Shown here piece after piece: positions 13,625 to 27,380 of a stretch of 64,000 nt of DNA (the stretch's first letter is position 1; every line of letters begins with the position of its first letter). The DNA is taken from contig JANSJX010000008.1 in the NCBI GenBank assembly GCA_026168455.1, positions 1,054,001 to 1,118,000 of the forward strand, in the 5' to 3' direction. This DNA is from Theocolax elegans. Lineage: Eukaryota > Arthropoda > Insecta > Hymenoptera > Cerocephalidae. The position numbers and the translations under genes are program-made. The notes under the pieces are model-generated. The model was not told where the DNA came from, did no database searches, and worked only from the letters and a program-made list of their open reading frames with translations.

Positions 13625-14885
13625 TTTTGAATCACTCTGTATCATCACACATATGCTGACATATCCACATTCACTCACCCACACCAACTCTCACACCCCA
13701 ACATCTACCTATACTCGTCCCCATCTACCCACCCACACTAACATCCACCCACACATGCCCACATCCAACCATCCACGCCTACCCTCGCACATCCACATCA
13801 ACCGATACACACACTTACACCTACCTGCACCCACTCTCACATACCTGCATCCACTTCCAAATCCACATACATATACCTATCCATCTTCATGCACTCAAGT
13901 TTCACGTTTCACATTCACATCCACCCACGCACATGTCAAAATTTAGATTTTAAATCTGTATTTGCCTGCAATTTGGGTCAGTCATCCGCTGTATATATAA
14001 ATCCTAGAAAGTATACATCCAGAGTAACAAACACATGATTCAAAATGATCACCCTTTATATTCAAATTTGGTCTATGGCGGGTATTTTTGAATAATGCTG
14101 CATCTCACACACCCATATCCAACCATCCACACCTTTGCACACACACCCACCCCCCACACTCGCCACTATCCACCGATCGTAATGCACTCACATTTCACGT
14201 TTCACATGCATATCCACCCACACGCACATGCTGATTTTAACATTTAGAATTCAAATGTGTAGTAGCCTGCAATTCGGATCCGTTATCCCCTGTATATAGA
14301 AATCTCGTAACGTATATATACCGGATGGCACAAACATGATTCAAAAAGATGGGTACATTTGAACTCTGTATCTGATGCACATGCTCACACACCCATATCC
14401 AACCATCCACACTTACCCGCACACATCCACATCAACAAATACATACTCACTTCTACCTACCCGCATCTACCCTCACACACCAACATATACTTCCAGATAC
14501 ACATACATACACCTATCCATCCACACACACTCAAGTTTCACGTTTTACATACACATCCACCCACGCATAAATCCCATTATGTATACATAAAGGGTGGCAT
14601 AAACATGATTCAAAAAGATCACCCTGTTTATTCAAATTTTGTCTATAGGGGGCACTTTTGAATCACTCAGTATCTCACACACTCACGTATCATGTATTAT
14701 AGACACATCAACCCATAGATACCCACACTCGAGTTAAAATTTAGAATTCAAATGTTTAATAGCCTGCAATTCGAGTCCAACGTGCACTGATACATAAGTC
14801 CCATTACGCCTACAAGCTGTAAAATATACGATTGAAAAAGACCACCCTGTATATTCCAATTTTACGTCCAGCGGCCACCACCGCA
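13625..14885. repeat. Tandem array of diverged CA-rich units
   Basis: About four irregular units of 250-450 bp. Each has a C/A-rich part (repeated CCCACA, CCATCCACAC, ACACATCC words) and a shared spacer with GCCTGCAATT, an ATTCAAATG-type word, TGTATATA, then GATTCAAAAAGATCACCCTG and a GTCTAT word. Spacer starts lie near 13940, 14240, 14560 and 14740. The ORFs rich in His, Thr and Pro at 13653-13946 and 14359-14661 come from the CA-rich parts and are not genes. Confidence 0.65.
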
Positions 14886-14937
14886 GCTGTTTGAAAAATA
14901 TAGATAGAATAGATTTTTTTTAATAAGTCTTATATAG

Positions 14938-15125
14938 ATTTTAATAATATAGATAGTTGTAGAGTCTAATGGAACTTACTCTCTATTTCGCGACCACCCG
15001 TAATAAACATGTGATTACACGTCATGTTCTTTGTATCTAGTTATACCAGAAATTCTTTAGAAATTTCTGAAACAGCGGCGGCGGCGGCGGCGGCGGCGAC
15101 GAAATTTTTTTAATAATATAGATAG
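14938..15125. repeat. 18-bp direct repeats with a (GGC)n tract between
   Basis: TTTTAATAATATAGATAG occurs at about 14939-14956 and 15108-15125. A (GGC)n run of about eight units sits at 15074-15098, unusual in this AT-rich background. Confidence 0.5.
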
Positions 15126-18100
15126 AAAGTGATAATTAACATACATAAATTTAACAGATTTTCTTCTCTAAATTTATAAGCTTTTCGCCATTAATTATCA
15201 TATATAATAAAGAATAAATAGTTTTTGTGTTATAAAAATTGTTTAAAGATTATAAATAATGACTATAATATTTTGAAATATATTAATATCTTGACTGTGT
15301 GTGACATTGCATGAACATGAGATAAAAATCCATAAAAACGTTTTTTACTTTTTCCAAGTAATTTCCTGTATAGGCTGCAACTATTTAAAACGATGTTTAT
15401 TTTTTGTTTTATATATATATATATATATAAGCACACTTGAAATAGCTATATTTTTGTCACTTGTATATAGAACCCGGAACTTTTCTCGATTTTATTTTCC
15501 AGGCTTTTTCTCCGGGTATATATAGGGGGTAAGAAGGTACTACTGCTCGAAAGGTTCTTTTAGCACTAGACACGTCGCGTACTCGTATAGGGCAATCGAA
15601 CCCACAACGACGAAGACGCTCTTGACAGCCGGCGAATCTTGTTGGTGAGGTCGGTTCTCGTCACCCTTCACCTTCTTCTCAACTTTCGTCGTTGACGCCA
15701 CTCGAGTCACACCAATACTCCAACGAGATTCCGACTATATTTCCTATTGTTTGCTATTGTTTAACGTACGCCGTTCTCTATACATTATATTTTTATTTTT
15801 ACGATTCTAAGATATGATTTAATTGTGTGATAAATAAATAAATATTTTTTGTCACTAAATTAATGTTTATCATTTGCGAAAAAAAGAGAAATAAAATAAA
15901 ATTGGCCCTTCGACTATTTTCCACTTTTTCATTCTTAACCGCGGCCTCAATGGAGATTCGCGATGGACTTTTAGGTAAACTGGATCGACTCACGCGAGTT
16001 GTTCGAACGAAATTTTTCCACGAGGCATGTTTTTTTTTTTTACTTTTCGCTTATCTTTAATATATAAACACTTTTTTAGGTACTATGTGTGAGCGAAAAT
16101 ACGAATGTTCTTTGACAATTTTTAAAAATTTTTGTATATGTCTATATATACCTATATATACACTTTCGCATAATTGCACAGTAGGTCGCAATGTAAAATA
16201 TAAGGAAAAAAAAAGTTTTTATTATCCGCAGTCTTTTAATTTGAGGACAGTAAATGTTAATTTAGCACTTTGTCCTATAATATTTAGTGTTCTATGTCAC
16301 TGGGTTGTAGCGATTTATTACTTTTAATTAGTCAAAATTATTCTTATCAGTTGTCGTGATAATAAGTCGTTAAGTTTTTTTACCATCATTGCTTTCCTTT
16401 TTTTTTAAATAAAGTTACAAATAATTTATGTCACCAGGAGAAAAATAGAAGTAGAAAAAGAAGAAAGATCGACGATTTCCCAGGTGCAAAATTGTTTATT
16501 AAATATATATATATTCATCACTGAAGAGCGAAGGGACGAAAAAAAAAATTGCGATTCCAGGGAGATTTAAAATAGAGTAACGTATATGTATATGTGAAAT
16601 ACGAAATAACGAGGTATATAGACGGCGTTTCTTAAACGTGCATAATAATCCCATAACGGAAGTATTGGTCGCGTAATACAAGAACCACGAGCGTCTAACA
16701 CCATATTCGAGTCCCAGTCCTTCGAATACCCGCGTGTACAGTAAACTAAAAATATTACAAATATATTGATAACTTAAAAAAAACTATATATATTTTAAAT
16801 TCTAAAAGTTTCTCTACCTGTAGTACAAACGATTCGACGTCTTTTATCAAAATTAAATATATGACTTTCAGGATAATTAAGCGAGAATACGTAAATTCAG
16901 ATAAACTTAATGTAATATTTTTTTTCTTTACTCTTCTCGCGTCAAATAAATTGAGAAGATATTTTTAATAAAGCGCCGCGAGAGAAAAGAGAAGATTTTT
17001 ACCATTTCTTTTTTTTTTTTGTTCAAACAGGGAGAAACTAATACTAGTACCGAGTGATTTATCACTCTTTCAGATTTAAAGAGTAGTAGAGGCAGAAGTG
17101 GATCGAAAAAAATTGCAGGAAATAACGTAAAGGGGGATAATGTTGAAAGAAGTTAAGTGCCGCTCGCGTGAAATCGGGCGATTTTTCGTTCAGTTTTTCA
17201 TGCCGGTATATACGTAGATACGCTCGAGTTTCATGATTTTTCACGAGTATTATGAATTATATTTTTATGCTGTATAATAAATTTTATAAATAAATTTTTG
17301 AATTACAATATACGTATATATATATATACGTACTTTTTTTCATTTACCGTAATATTTATCATTCGCGATATTTCAAAAGGTTATACAGTTATAGATACTT
17401 TTATAAATGATGTGTAAAAAATAAGAGATATATATTATGGTTACTTTATTTTAAAGCTTGAAATAAAATATTGGTGCTTTGTTGGTATCAGTCGAAACCG
17501 CAGATTTTCAGCGACGGGTATGTTACTTAAAATACTATATATTATACCTATTTATAATTAGATGAATTCGCATAGATTATCCGTATAGTTTATAATTTAA
17601 AATAAATTCGGGATATACCGACCGAGTTGAATAAACTATTAAATATGATAAATCATGAATAAATTATCATTCTTCGTTTTAGTTATTATGTAAAATTGGA
17701 AAAAAAATATCGACGCATTCATTACCATTACCGTCATTTACCGAATGAGAAGTATTGCTTTTACGTAAATTAGTAATACGTATTAAGGAAAATCACGAGA
17801 ACATGTTCCATCATTACGATGTATTTTATGATTATGTAAAATTTCAAAGTGATTGATATATTCATTTATAAGATTGATTATTTCCAAATATTTGAAATAT
17901 CACTACAGATTATTGACTTAATTTTTTAAAACATTTAATCTCACTAAACAATACCGCCATCGCTCGGAAATTTTTCACAATTGTAATTTATATCATTGTA
18001 AAATACAATGTTTTCGTATTTTTCTTTAAATAATAATAATAACATTAAATTTCGTAAAAGCAGTGTTCCTTAATCAATAATTTCAAGCGCGAGAAATGTA

Positions 18101-20805
18101 AATTTAGGTTGGCGTCTTTAAATGATCCTTTCTTACTTTAATAAAATTGAGCTTTGGCAATAGATCGATTAATTCGAAACGCACGTGATTTTTTAACCAA
18201 TATAGGAAAGCATATATATAATATAGTCCGGTAATTATTTCACCAGTATAAAAGCCCTTAATTAGTCATCCGAATCATTCGTGGGTGGTTAACTTTGGCG
18301 CGTCGTCGCCCATCCCAAGTTTACTTTGGCTACCTAAGGCGTTTGATCTCCCGAGAATCAAGGAGGAGAGACTTCTCGTTCGAAATTTGGACGAAGCTTC
18401 GTGAATTTAGGATTATCCATTGAGATTTGAGTAATAAACGGGATGAAATTTCAAGTTGTAGAGTAGACAGTTATTACTACGAGAAATTGGTGAAAACGTG
18501 AGGGGTTTCACGTTAAATAGAATTCTTGCATTATATATACCATATATTTTTTTGTACCGTTCATAAAAACGAGATTTCAATTGTAATATTCAACTTTAAG
18601 AACTTGCAAAACAAAAACAGTCGAGAACGGATATACATATGAAACTTTATTGCGTGTAGTTTTTAATAATATTTCCTCAACTATGTATTTTTATTACGTA
18701 TAAAAATGAATTTACTGACCGCTACAGGGGAAATATGTATTTTTATTATTTGTTAATGAATTAACGTTGGATTAAAAAATTAAAAGAAAATTTGAAGTTT
18801 CGAAATTCGATTACGAGTAAGATATAGTATTTATCAAATAAATATTTCGTTTATTTTTGGAAGAATATTAAGCAATAGTGTACTGTACATTAGTGAAAAC
18901 AAGAATCGTTTATTTCTTATAGTAAATAAATAATTTAAACAAATTAGCTTTAAATACTTGTATATATATTTTTAAGACTTTTCCTTTTGTAATTCATATT
19001 TAAATATATAGCGAAACGTCGACTCTGTCAAATAGCCGATGAAATATAGAAACACACTGCATTTAAATGATAAAATTTGAAAAATATAATCTAAAATTTA
19101 CAGAGTACACGTATACACAAATCTATAGTCCGCGTATATATATTTAAAGATAATTCAAAGATTCGGTTAAAACGTGCTGGTTCTATAGATGCATTAACAT
19201 AAAAGTGTAAAAAAGGAAAATACGTGTCGTAGGAGAATAATAAATAGGAGCAATTTGTTATCGAACACGTCGGCAATTTAGCAAGAATCGTTGGTTCGTA
19301 CCTAAAGGTGCACGTATATATATATATATATAAACCCGTGGAAGTGAACATATACGAGCCCGAACGTCGGGGACCTTACTCTGCAATATACATCAACAAT
19401 GCACCGAAGGGAACGACGACGATCGGATCCACGTAATGGTAGGACCGTGGCCACCCCTCGGTGGATTCGGATCAATTATCTTACACGGACGGCTCGACAA
19501 TGCCACTGCGCTCGTGTCCTTCCGGATGTGTCCTATAGCTCGTGCACTATATTCCGAGCACGTAACCGGATGGACCGAGTGAACGAGCCTTGCGTCACGA
19601 TCAAACGAATTTACACATTTACCTTTTTTTTTCACTTCAATTTTTAGGATCCCTATATATCGCCTATATAAATTCGACTACAACTTCTTTTTTTCTTTTT
19701 CTTTTTTTACTCATACTCCTCTTCTTATTTTCACGGGCTACTTCCTGGCTCGTTTAAACGATCGCACGAGAAATATGTGTCTCTCTGACATTTTTTACGA
19801 TGGACTGCTCCGCGAATTTAAATGTATCACGCCGTCCATTTCGAGTTTCTTTAGATATAGCGAGTAGTATAGGTTTTGATTTGGTCAGACGTCGGAGAGA
19901 AAGTTTATGTTAAAATAAAATTAAATTTACATATATTTAAGTTATTCAATTTTTTACTTTTTTAAAGTAAGGAGGAAAGTCTAGGATCAAGAGATTAAAG
20001 ATCTAGTCTAGTGTCTTCAACTAGATGACGTATAAGAAGACTTTAGATTTTCAAATGGATTATGAGCTTTATTCTGTATTTCTGTGAAAAGGGATTTTGA
20101 AAAGCATCAAATGAACACACGTTTCTTTTTCTCCTTTTTTTCAAGTATGAACTCAGACTCTTTAGTGAAAAGAAAAATTAATACTAGATTGAGAATTTCT
20201 AACGCCCTTAAACCAAATATAATGATGAACGGGATGTATAAAGTACCGACCGAGTCAATCGAGCTGAAAAAATTATTTTAATTAAATAAATATGGTAATT
20301 TGTTAACAAACAAAGTCTTTATTGCTCCTTATTTTAGTTTATTATTTTTATTGTCTATCAATGTGCTAAAATTCAAATCAAAATTCATGCATTCAAAAAT
20401 AACATTGATGGAAGGAAATTTATCTAGTGATCATAATAGTCAAATTACAGAGATCTACCGTAGAGAAACCTCAAAAATCGAAACTAAAATATAAAAGTGC
20501 AAATCTAAAAAATTTGTACGTTATGTTTACGTGTTTTTATTATTAATAACAAATAATCCACTTTTCATCAGTAAAACGGATGGTTAAATTGGTAAACAAT
20601 GTCAATAATATGTAGATGAAAAAGAGCGCTGCAGATAGTATTTTTGAAAAAAAACAAACTTATTAATAAAAAATTAATGGCGATACTTATTTTGACGTGT
20701 TATATCCCATTAAATCTACGACAGAAAATTAATCATTTTTTAAACGATATTTATTTAGCTAGAATAGTTTTTTCTTAATCGACTTGCTATCGGTAACAAT
20801 TGACT

Positions 20806-21031
20806 TTAACCCTTTCATATCCCATGGTACACTGCAATGTACAAATATGATAAATTTTAAAATACAAAAGTTATTACGTAAATAATTAAAAATATAACAA
20901 TTATCATTACTTTTAAATTAATAAAATGGTGTTAAACTAATTTTATGTTTAAAAAACAATCGATGGTGATAAAATTATAAATAAAATAGTACGAAAAATA
21001 TTCTAAATTAATTCAGGTCTAAAAGGGTTAA
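20806..21031. mobile_element. TTAA-flanked MITE, possibly piggyBac-like
   Basis: 226 bp. Starts TTAACCCTTTCATATCCC and ends GGTCTAAAAGGGTTAA, inverse termini with TTAA at both ends. The interior is AT-rich and non-coding. Confidence 0.55.
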
Positions 21032-21597
21032 CATCCCCCAAAAAAACAGACCGTGCTGATAATTGCTCAACTACACTTAAATGAATAAAATGACATATAT
21101 ATACACATCCAAAATCTTAAATAAAAAAGGTAAATAACGGTCGAGGCTCTCGTATCCCGTAACTCGGACATATCCAACAACATTTGGTATTCATGTGGTT
21201 TCGCACAGGTATACATACACGTGTAATACCTTATTCTTCACGAAAACTCACCAAAGATTTACCTATATACACGCATAGGTATTTTGAATACACACTCGGC
21301 CGGTAATGTGGTAATTCTCTATATTGTTCGAGATATACACGGTTAACTATATATAGCGTACGTAGACACCGAAATATGCTGACCTTGTTGGATAAATAGC
21401 GATTACCGAAGTGGGAGTGTGGGGGTATAGAGCGTTAAAAGCGATCGGCATCTATATGTACTCTTCTTTCATTGCACCGAATTTCGAATGAGGTATTCTT
21501 GTTAGGATATGCTCGAGATATGCAGGGGTGATGATTTTACGATAAACGAGAAATAAAGCGGGAGATCGGAATTTCAGCATAGATTGTCTATTAACCT

Positions 21598-21599
<2 letters not shown>

Positions 21600-21637
<38 letters not shown>
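21600..21637. repeat. (TA)n microsatellite
   Basis: About 19 uninterrupted TA units. Comparable tracts lie at 3890-3922, 8531-8562, 11188-11214, 12052-12075, 26200-26234 and 40842-40875. Confidence 0.95.
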
Positions 21638-23429
21638 CCTTGGCTATTGGTATATAGATCGAAAATTTTATGGTTATATTCTTACCAACACATCGCGTAA
21701 ATATATATACCTGCTTCAAAGAACGAGATGAATATTTCGAGGTTTCCATATTGTTGTATATACCTATATACGTGTATATTTAGGTTATTTTGGACTGACG
21801 CGTAATTGCGAGAAATTACAATATTTTTTTTTATAATTAATTTTTAAATAAAATATTTCGCGTTTCAGAAACATTGTCGAACAGGTATAAAAAGATATAG
21901 GTATAGCTTTTGCGTTGTATTCGGCAGAAAGAGAGACAATATATATTATAGAAGAAACAAGGAAATTTATAGCTTTGTCGAGGTACAGCCGATTGGCCCC
22001 CGAAGATCGCAGTGTCGCACGGTCCAAAAAAAGATACGTACTACCCGTTACGTTTCTCTCTTTCTATTTCTTCAGTGACGATGAAAACGACACTCTGGTA
22101 ACATTCTGGTTTTCCTCGCAAGGGAATGAGCGAACGATGCCAAACAAAAGGTTGAAGCAAGACGCGGGATAAACCCGTTTGGGAATTACCGTATACGTGC
22201 GTCTTTTTTTTGTCAACGATTCGGCAACGTAGTGAAAAATTTTGGAAAATTTGTTCGATGTGTATATATATACACTTTTGTCCTTTATTCCCGAGAGTAG
22301 GATGTAGAAAACACTTTTCAACTTTCTGTTGGTTTAGTTCCCTGTTGGTTCTATGTATCTATTTATTATACCTATAGGAAAGAACCTCCTTTTTAATATT
22401 AAAACTTTCTCTCTCTCTCTCCGTTTATTTTTTGGTTGAGTTGCAGTGTGTACGTATACGTTTCGATGTTTTAGTTTATAAACATTAATTTTATATATTT
22501 GTTAATAACAAAATAACAATTAAATTAAACCATATAATTGTATATGAGACGAATTAAAAATTTCTATGTTATCGAGGAAAGGAGAGACGGTCTTGATATA
22601 TTTTATTATTTTCTGATACACAAATATTAATTTTTCACAATATTCTCACTACACATTACAATAATTGTCAATGCCGTTTCTTATCTCCTCGCATATAACG
22701 TAGTAATTTTTTATTACAAAATTTTTCTCCGTGTAAAAACAAATAAATTATAAATCATTACGATTATAGATTTATTCTAATTAAACTGCAGTTAAAGTTA
22801 AAAAAAATCCAATTATTTGTTTTAAACAGCTGGGTAATACGTACTACTTTATTTCGTATGCTCAATTATTAAAACATGGACTTATATCACAGTTTATAAC
22901 TAGGATAATCTTCATTAATATGGAAACACGAGTGAATTTATAATGGATGTACAATATTAAAATCATCGTTTCGACCTGAAATAAACGTTACTCTACATTT
23001 ATTATTACCTATTTTTAAACAATTCACAGTCTTATATTTGACTTATACGAAAACACGAGAGTGACGTATTTCTAACGGGTCACCGATACGATTTTAATTT
23101 TTTGAATACGCGAGATTTTTCATGTTTATATTTCAATAATGTACTAATCACAAAAAGACTTTTTAAATCGCAAACAGTAAGTGAACAATCGATACATTAC
23201 GATATATTCCAGTATATAATTAATTTATTCTATCGAATTACTCAATATTTTTCTAAATCAATATATCATTCACGTATTATGAGCAAATCTCGCAAGTTGT
23301 TACTTTAAGTGTCACTCCATTTTTTAGCCTGAAGAAAAAGCGTTAAAGCATTTCTGTTGCATTTATTTCAGTCAATGGATTTTCAGAAACGAGTACAATA
23401 ATAAATATATTGATTATTTCAACAATTGT

Positions 23430-23632
23430 CGACTTTTTTTTTTATTATTGTAGCGTCGCTCTTTGTTATGCTCCCAAACCGGTGGTAATCAGCGACGGAG
23501 GTCATACGATGTCTTGTTGAAAATACATTCGCCAGTGGTGGTTGTATCAATCGGCCGGGGCCGGGAATCGAACCTGGGACAACTCCAGATTACGAGCCCG
23601 ACGCCCTACCGACCGAGCCATCGCAAGCCTCC
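23430..23632 (-). mobile_element. tRNA-derived SINE
   Basis: Read on the minus strand, the head has a pol III A box (TGGCTCGGTCGG, 23620-23609) and a B box (GGTTCGATTCC, 23574-23564) with tRNA-like spacing and a CTCGTAA anticodon-loop-like sequence. The acceptor arms (CTTGCGA and CCCCGGC) do not pair, so this is not a functional tRNA. A non-tRNA body follows, ending in an A-rich tail (CAATAATAAAAAAAAAA). A second, truncated copy of the 3' end is at 3420-3487. Confidence 0.75.
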
Positions 23633-26197
23633 AATTTTAGACTTAAAACGTTTATTATGGCGAAAAATTATCCAAATTATACATGTTTTCACTGCCACTC
23701 AAAAAAATCATGATTGTTTTTTTTTAATAATTTTATGCCACTAAATTTTGAAAAATGACAGTTAATTTATCATTTATTAAATTTGACACGTTTTTAATTT
23801 TAATAATATAACATACTTCAAAATGATAACTTTAAATGGTGAAAATGTTCTTCTTGTTAAAACGAGCAAATCCATGTAGATCAATAAAACTAGTGTGCAT
23901 TTAAATGAAAAAAAAAGTTACATTGAATAAAAGATCATGATGATTCGCAAAACTGTAATTTCAATTTTACAATTTTGATTGCTACTCTTCAAATTCTTTC
24001 TTAAATCGTTACATATATTTTTAATTCATAAGTCTTTTTAATTGGAGCTATTTTTCAGTTACTTTTATTTTTTTTATTTAATAATTTAAAGTTTTGAATT
24101 TTGATAAATGTTTATCATGAAAAACTCTGTAGTAAGTATATTTCAAGAGTTTGTTAAAGATTTACTAAATTAATCATTCGTTTTAGCGATGCTTTATATT
24201 TTTATGACAAATAATTCAAGACAGTTTAAAATTATTTTAAAAATAAATTCGTATACGCTTAAAATTTACGAACAAGAACGTGTACAATTAAAATTTAAGC
24301 AATTTATACTGAGAATAAATGATAAAAATATTAATTATTAAAATCGTTTTGATACTGTAAATAAATAACATACAATTTATATTTTATTTGTTTAAAAATG
24401 TTTTGTTTTTGTTAAGAAAAATATTTTGAATCTTGAAATTATAGTTCCTGTTTTAGAATAAAGAGTTTATTTCACGTATTAATTTATTTATTACTTAATT
24501 GTATCAATCATGTTAAAATTGTATTAAGGATAGAATTATACTAAAATTATGTAACTGAATTTTGCTGACAATTTATATATTAAAAAGTTAATATATATCT
24601 TAAAAAGTTTTTGTTAAGCAACTAACGAAACATTTTATGATTTTTTATGCACATACAGAAAAATTGTGTATCTTTTTAACATTACATTCAAATATAATTA
24701 CACGATGAAATCTTGTTCTTTATGCAAAAGTAAAGGTAATGCACGGTGTAAGGTAAGTGTGCCATCATTTCATATGATTTATAATCGGTAACCCATTAAT
24801 TACGCAAAACATTTTTTCGTTAAATACATTTCTATTAATACTTTTGTCATCACGATCGAGTGATTAAAAATTTGTATAAAAATAATTACATCGAACCGTT
24901 TAATTCAATTCTAATAAATGCTCCCCTGTCAACGATAAAAATTGCGTTGTCCATTCGCGTATCGACAGTTTCGCATACAAATACATCCATATGAAATTCT
25001 CTTTCTCTCTCTCTTTTTTTTCTGTTACCTCGGAGAATATCGACCAACTGATATCTTATCAACGTTTCATCAACACTTTCAAAATTGACGTTATCAAGCC
25101 GATGCTTAATACAGAAAAATATGTCACGATATTCATTGTTGTTGCCCGGATGATATTGTATACATTACTGCACATATATATATATATATATATATACGTG
25201 ATGTTATTATACGGCAAATGAGTGCTGAAATTGGACGTACATAAAAAGAAAAAGAAGAAGAAGAAGACGAAGAAATAAAGCTGTGGCGATGATGAGTGTT
25301 ATGATGGATGAAGGATTTTTTCCTTCCGTGTATAAATAAATGAGTTGCTTTAATCAAATTGCTTTTATTTATCATCTATAACTATACGTAGTATAAGTGT
25401 TTGTGTGTTTTTTCTATGTATATTAATTCCATTTACGCTAAAAAGCTTTGAAAGTATACGAAAAAAAAAATGTATTTTGAATCCGAAACGAATAAATATT
25501 AAAATATATTTGAGAATGGACGATCCGTTTCGCTGAGTAGCTCGAACAACTATTATTGGGGTCACTTTGGTATTCGCACACTCGAGTCCCTCCCCTGATC
25601 GTTTTTATCCATTTGTGGCTCTCTCTCTATGTATATATATCTCATTTATTCCCTCCCTCTCTTCCTCTCTATGTATAGGCTCCTCGCGTTTTCACGCGCT
25701 TATATACCTTTGCGCAATTTGCTGCAGTTTCGTGACAGCCGTTCGATAGCAGTTAGAGAGATTGATTGGCCTCGGTTATCTCGAACCTAAAGCCCGAATA
25801 TCGCGCCCGTTATTTCACCGAGAAAAATAGTGAGTATTAGGTAAACGACGACAGACCGACTCTAGGGAGAGAAGCTACACGCGTATCCCTCTCTCTCTCC
25901 TCCTCCTCTTCTCGTGCCTATCTCGTTGAAATTTGGGGATTCTCGGAGAAATGACCATTATGGACCTATTCGTTCCTTTATGTCTTCTATAAAAAAAATA
26001 CTCGGCATTGCGGAAGAATAAATGTTACATTCGAACGTCCAGTTGTAACTATCTCTTTTTCGAACATTATTTTTTAACGCGCAAAAAACGCACTGGTACC
26101 TTATTTTTTTGTTACAGAATATCTATATAAACAAAAGGGTATTTAAACTGTACGTAAAATACCAAGTTACAGCTGCGATTACGGTATGGAAAAATAA

Positions 26198-26245
<48 letters not shown>

Positions 26246-26769
26246 ATATATATATAGTTACATCGTTTGTATTTAACGTTATGCATTACGAGGTGAATAA
26301 TGATAGTAACTGCATCCATTTTCTGATTTAATTAACAGTGTATATTCATTTGTCGGAACAGGCGTTAGGTGCACCAGGATAATCATATTGTCAATTATAC
26401 ATTGTCATTGCATAATTGCTTTAGTGTAATCGCCACATAATACTGTATGATTATTAGGGTTTCCTTAAATAATGAACGAATGCGTACGACAACGCGCACC
26501 CAAAGTGTTTCACGCATTTACATTTATTATATGTGTGTGCAATCATTCGTGAAAGATGAAATATGGATTGTGTGAATGTCTATAAAAATATAATCTTCAT
26601 AATGTTCCTAATTCGAAAATAATAGCTATTTTCGGTCATGATTGCTATAGATTATTTATTTAAATTTAAAAGGGAATTAAACTCTTTTCTTTGATCAAAG
26701 TCAGTAGAGCATGGAATATTTCACACAATTGACGGTTCGAAACTACTGTTAAGAGTAGAGTAAGGTCAA

Positions 26770-27330
26770 AAAAAAACTTTTGTATCATAGTAGCAGTGAA
26801 AATATATAATTTTCTTGAAATTTTCAACGAGGAAGAATCAGTTGAACATAAAAATATGTGTCAAAATCAGCGTTTGGTGTCAAATGCTCCTTAAAGCACA
26901 TCAATTTTTGGATTTAGTTTACCATTTTTTGTGATTATTCTTTCAAACACTTGATTAAAATTTACAAAAGTTTTTTTCCTTTTAACATTTTTTTGTTTGT
27001 TAAATAAAAAATATATTATTCAAAAATTAATTTCTTAAATAAATTTTATTTTTTAATAAATTATTTTTTATCTAATAGACATAAACTGTAAAAATAAAAA
27101 AGCCTTGTATGTTTAAAAAATTACTTTACAGAATAATCACAAAAAATTTTTAAATAAGTTGAAAAAATGTTGTGCCGCAACGAGCATGTGCCACTAAACA
27201 CTAATATTGATACATTTTTTTTGCATAACTTTGGTTAAAATATTTAATTAAAATATTTCTGTCTAGTTGAAATTTTTGAGACAAAATTATAAGTATTTTT
27301 ACTACAGAAATGCCATGGAAGTTTTAAATC
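26770..27330. mobile_element. Imperfect foldback element, about 560 bp
   Basis: The left arm (about 26770-26955) and the right arm (about 27125-27330) are inverse. The clearest pairs are CATTTTTTGTGATTATTCT with GAATAATCACAAAAAAT, GCGTTTGGTGTCAAATGCTC with GAGCATGTGCCACTAAACAC, and ATATAATTTTCTTGAAATTT with its diverged inverse near 27270. The interior is A/T only. No ORF. Confidence 0.6.
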
Positions 27331-27380
27331 ATAAGGATGAAAACTATAAAAAATTGTTTCACCTAACTCTATAATTTTAA

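Noticed and set aside
13653..14661. His/Thr/Pro-rich ORFs
   Set aside because: Generated by the CA-rich minisatellite array. The pattern exists in several frames.
15590..15740. Second pol III B-box-like sequence (GGTTCGATTGC on the minus strand)
   Set aside because: One mismatch to the consensus and no A box at a suitable distance.
23540..23632. Candidate tRNA gene
   Set aside because: A and B boxes are present, but acceptor halves CTTGCGA and CCCCGGC do not pair and a SINE body with an A-rich tail follows.
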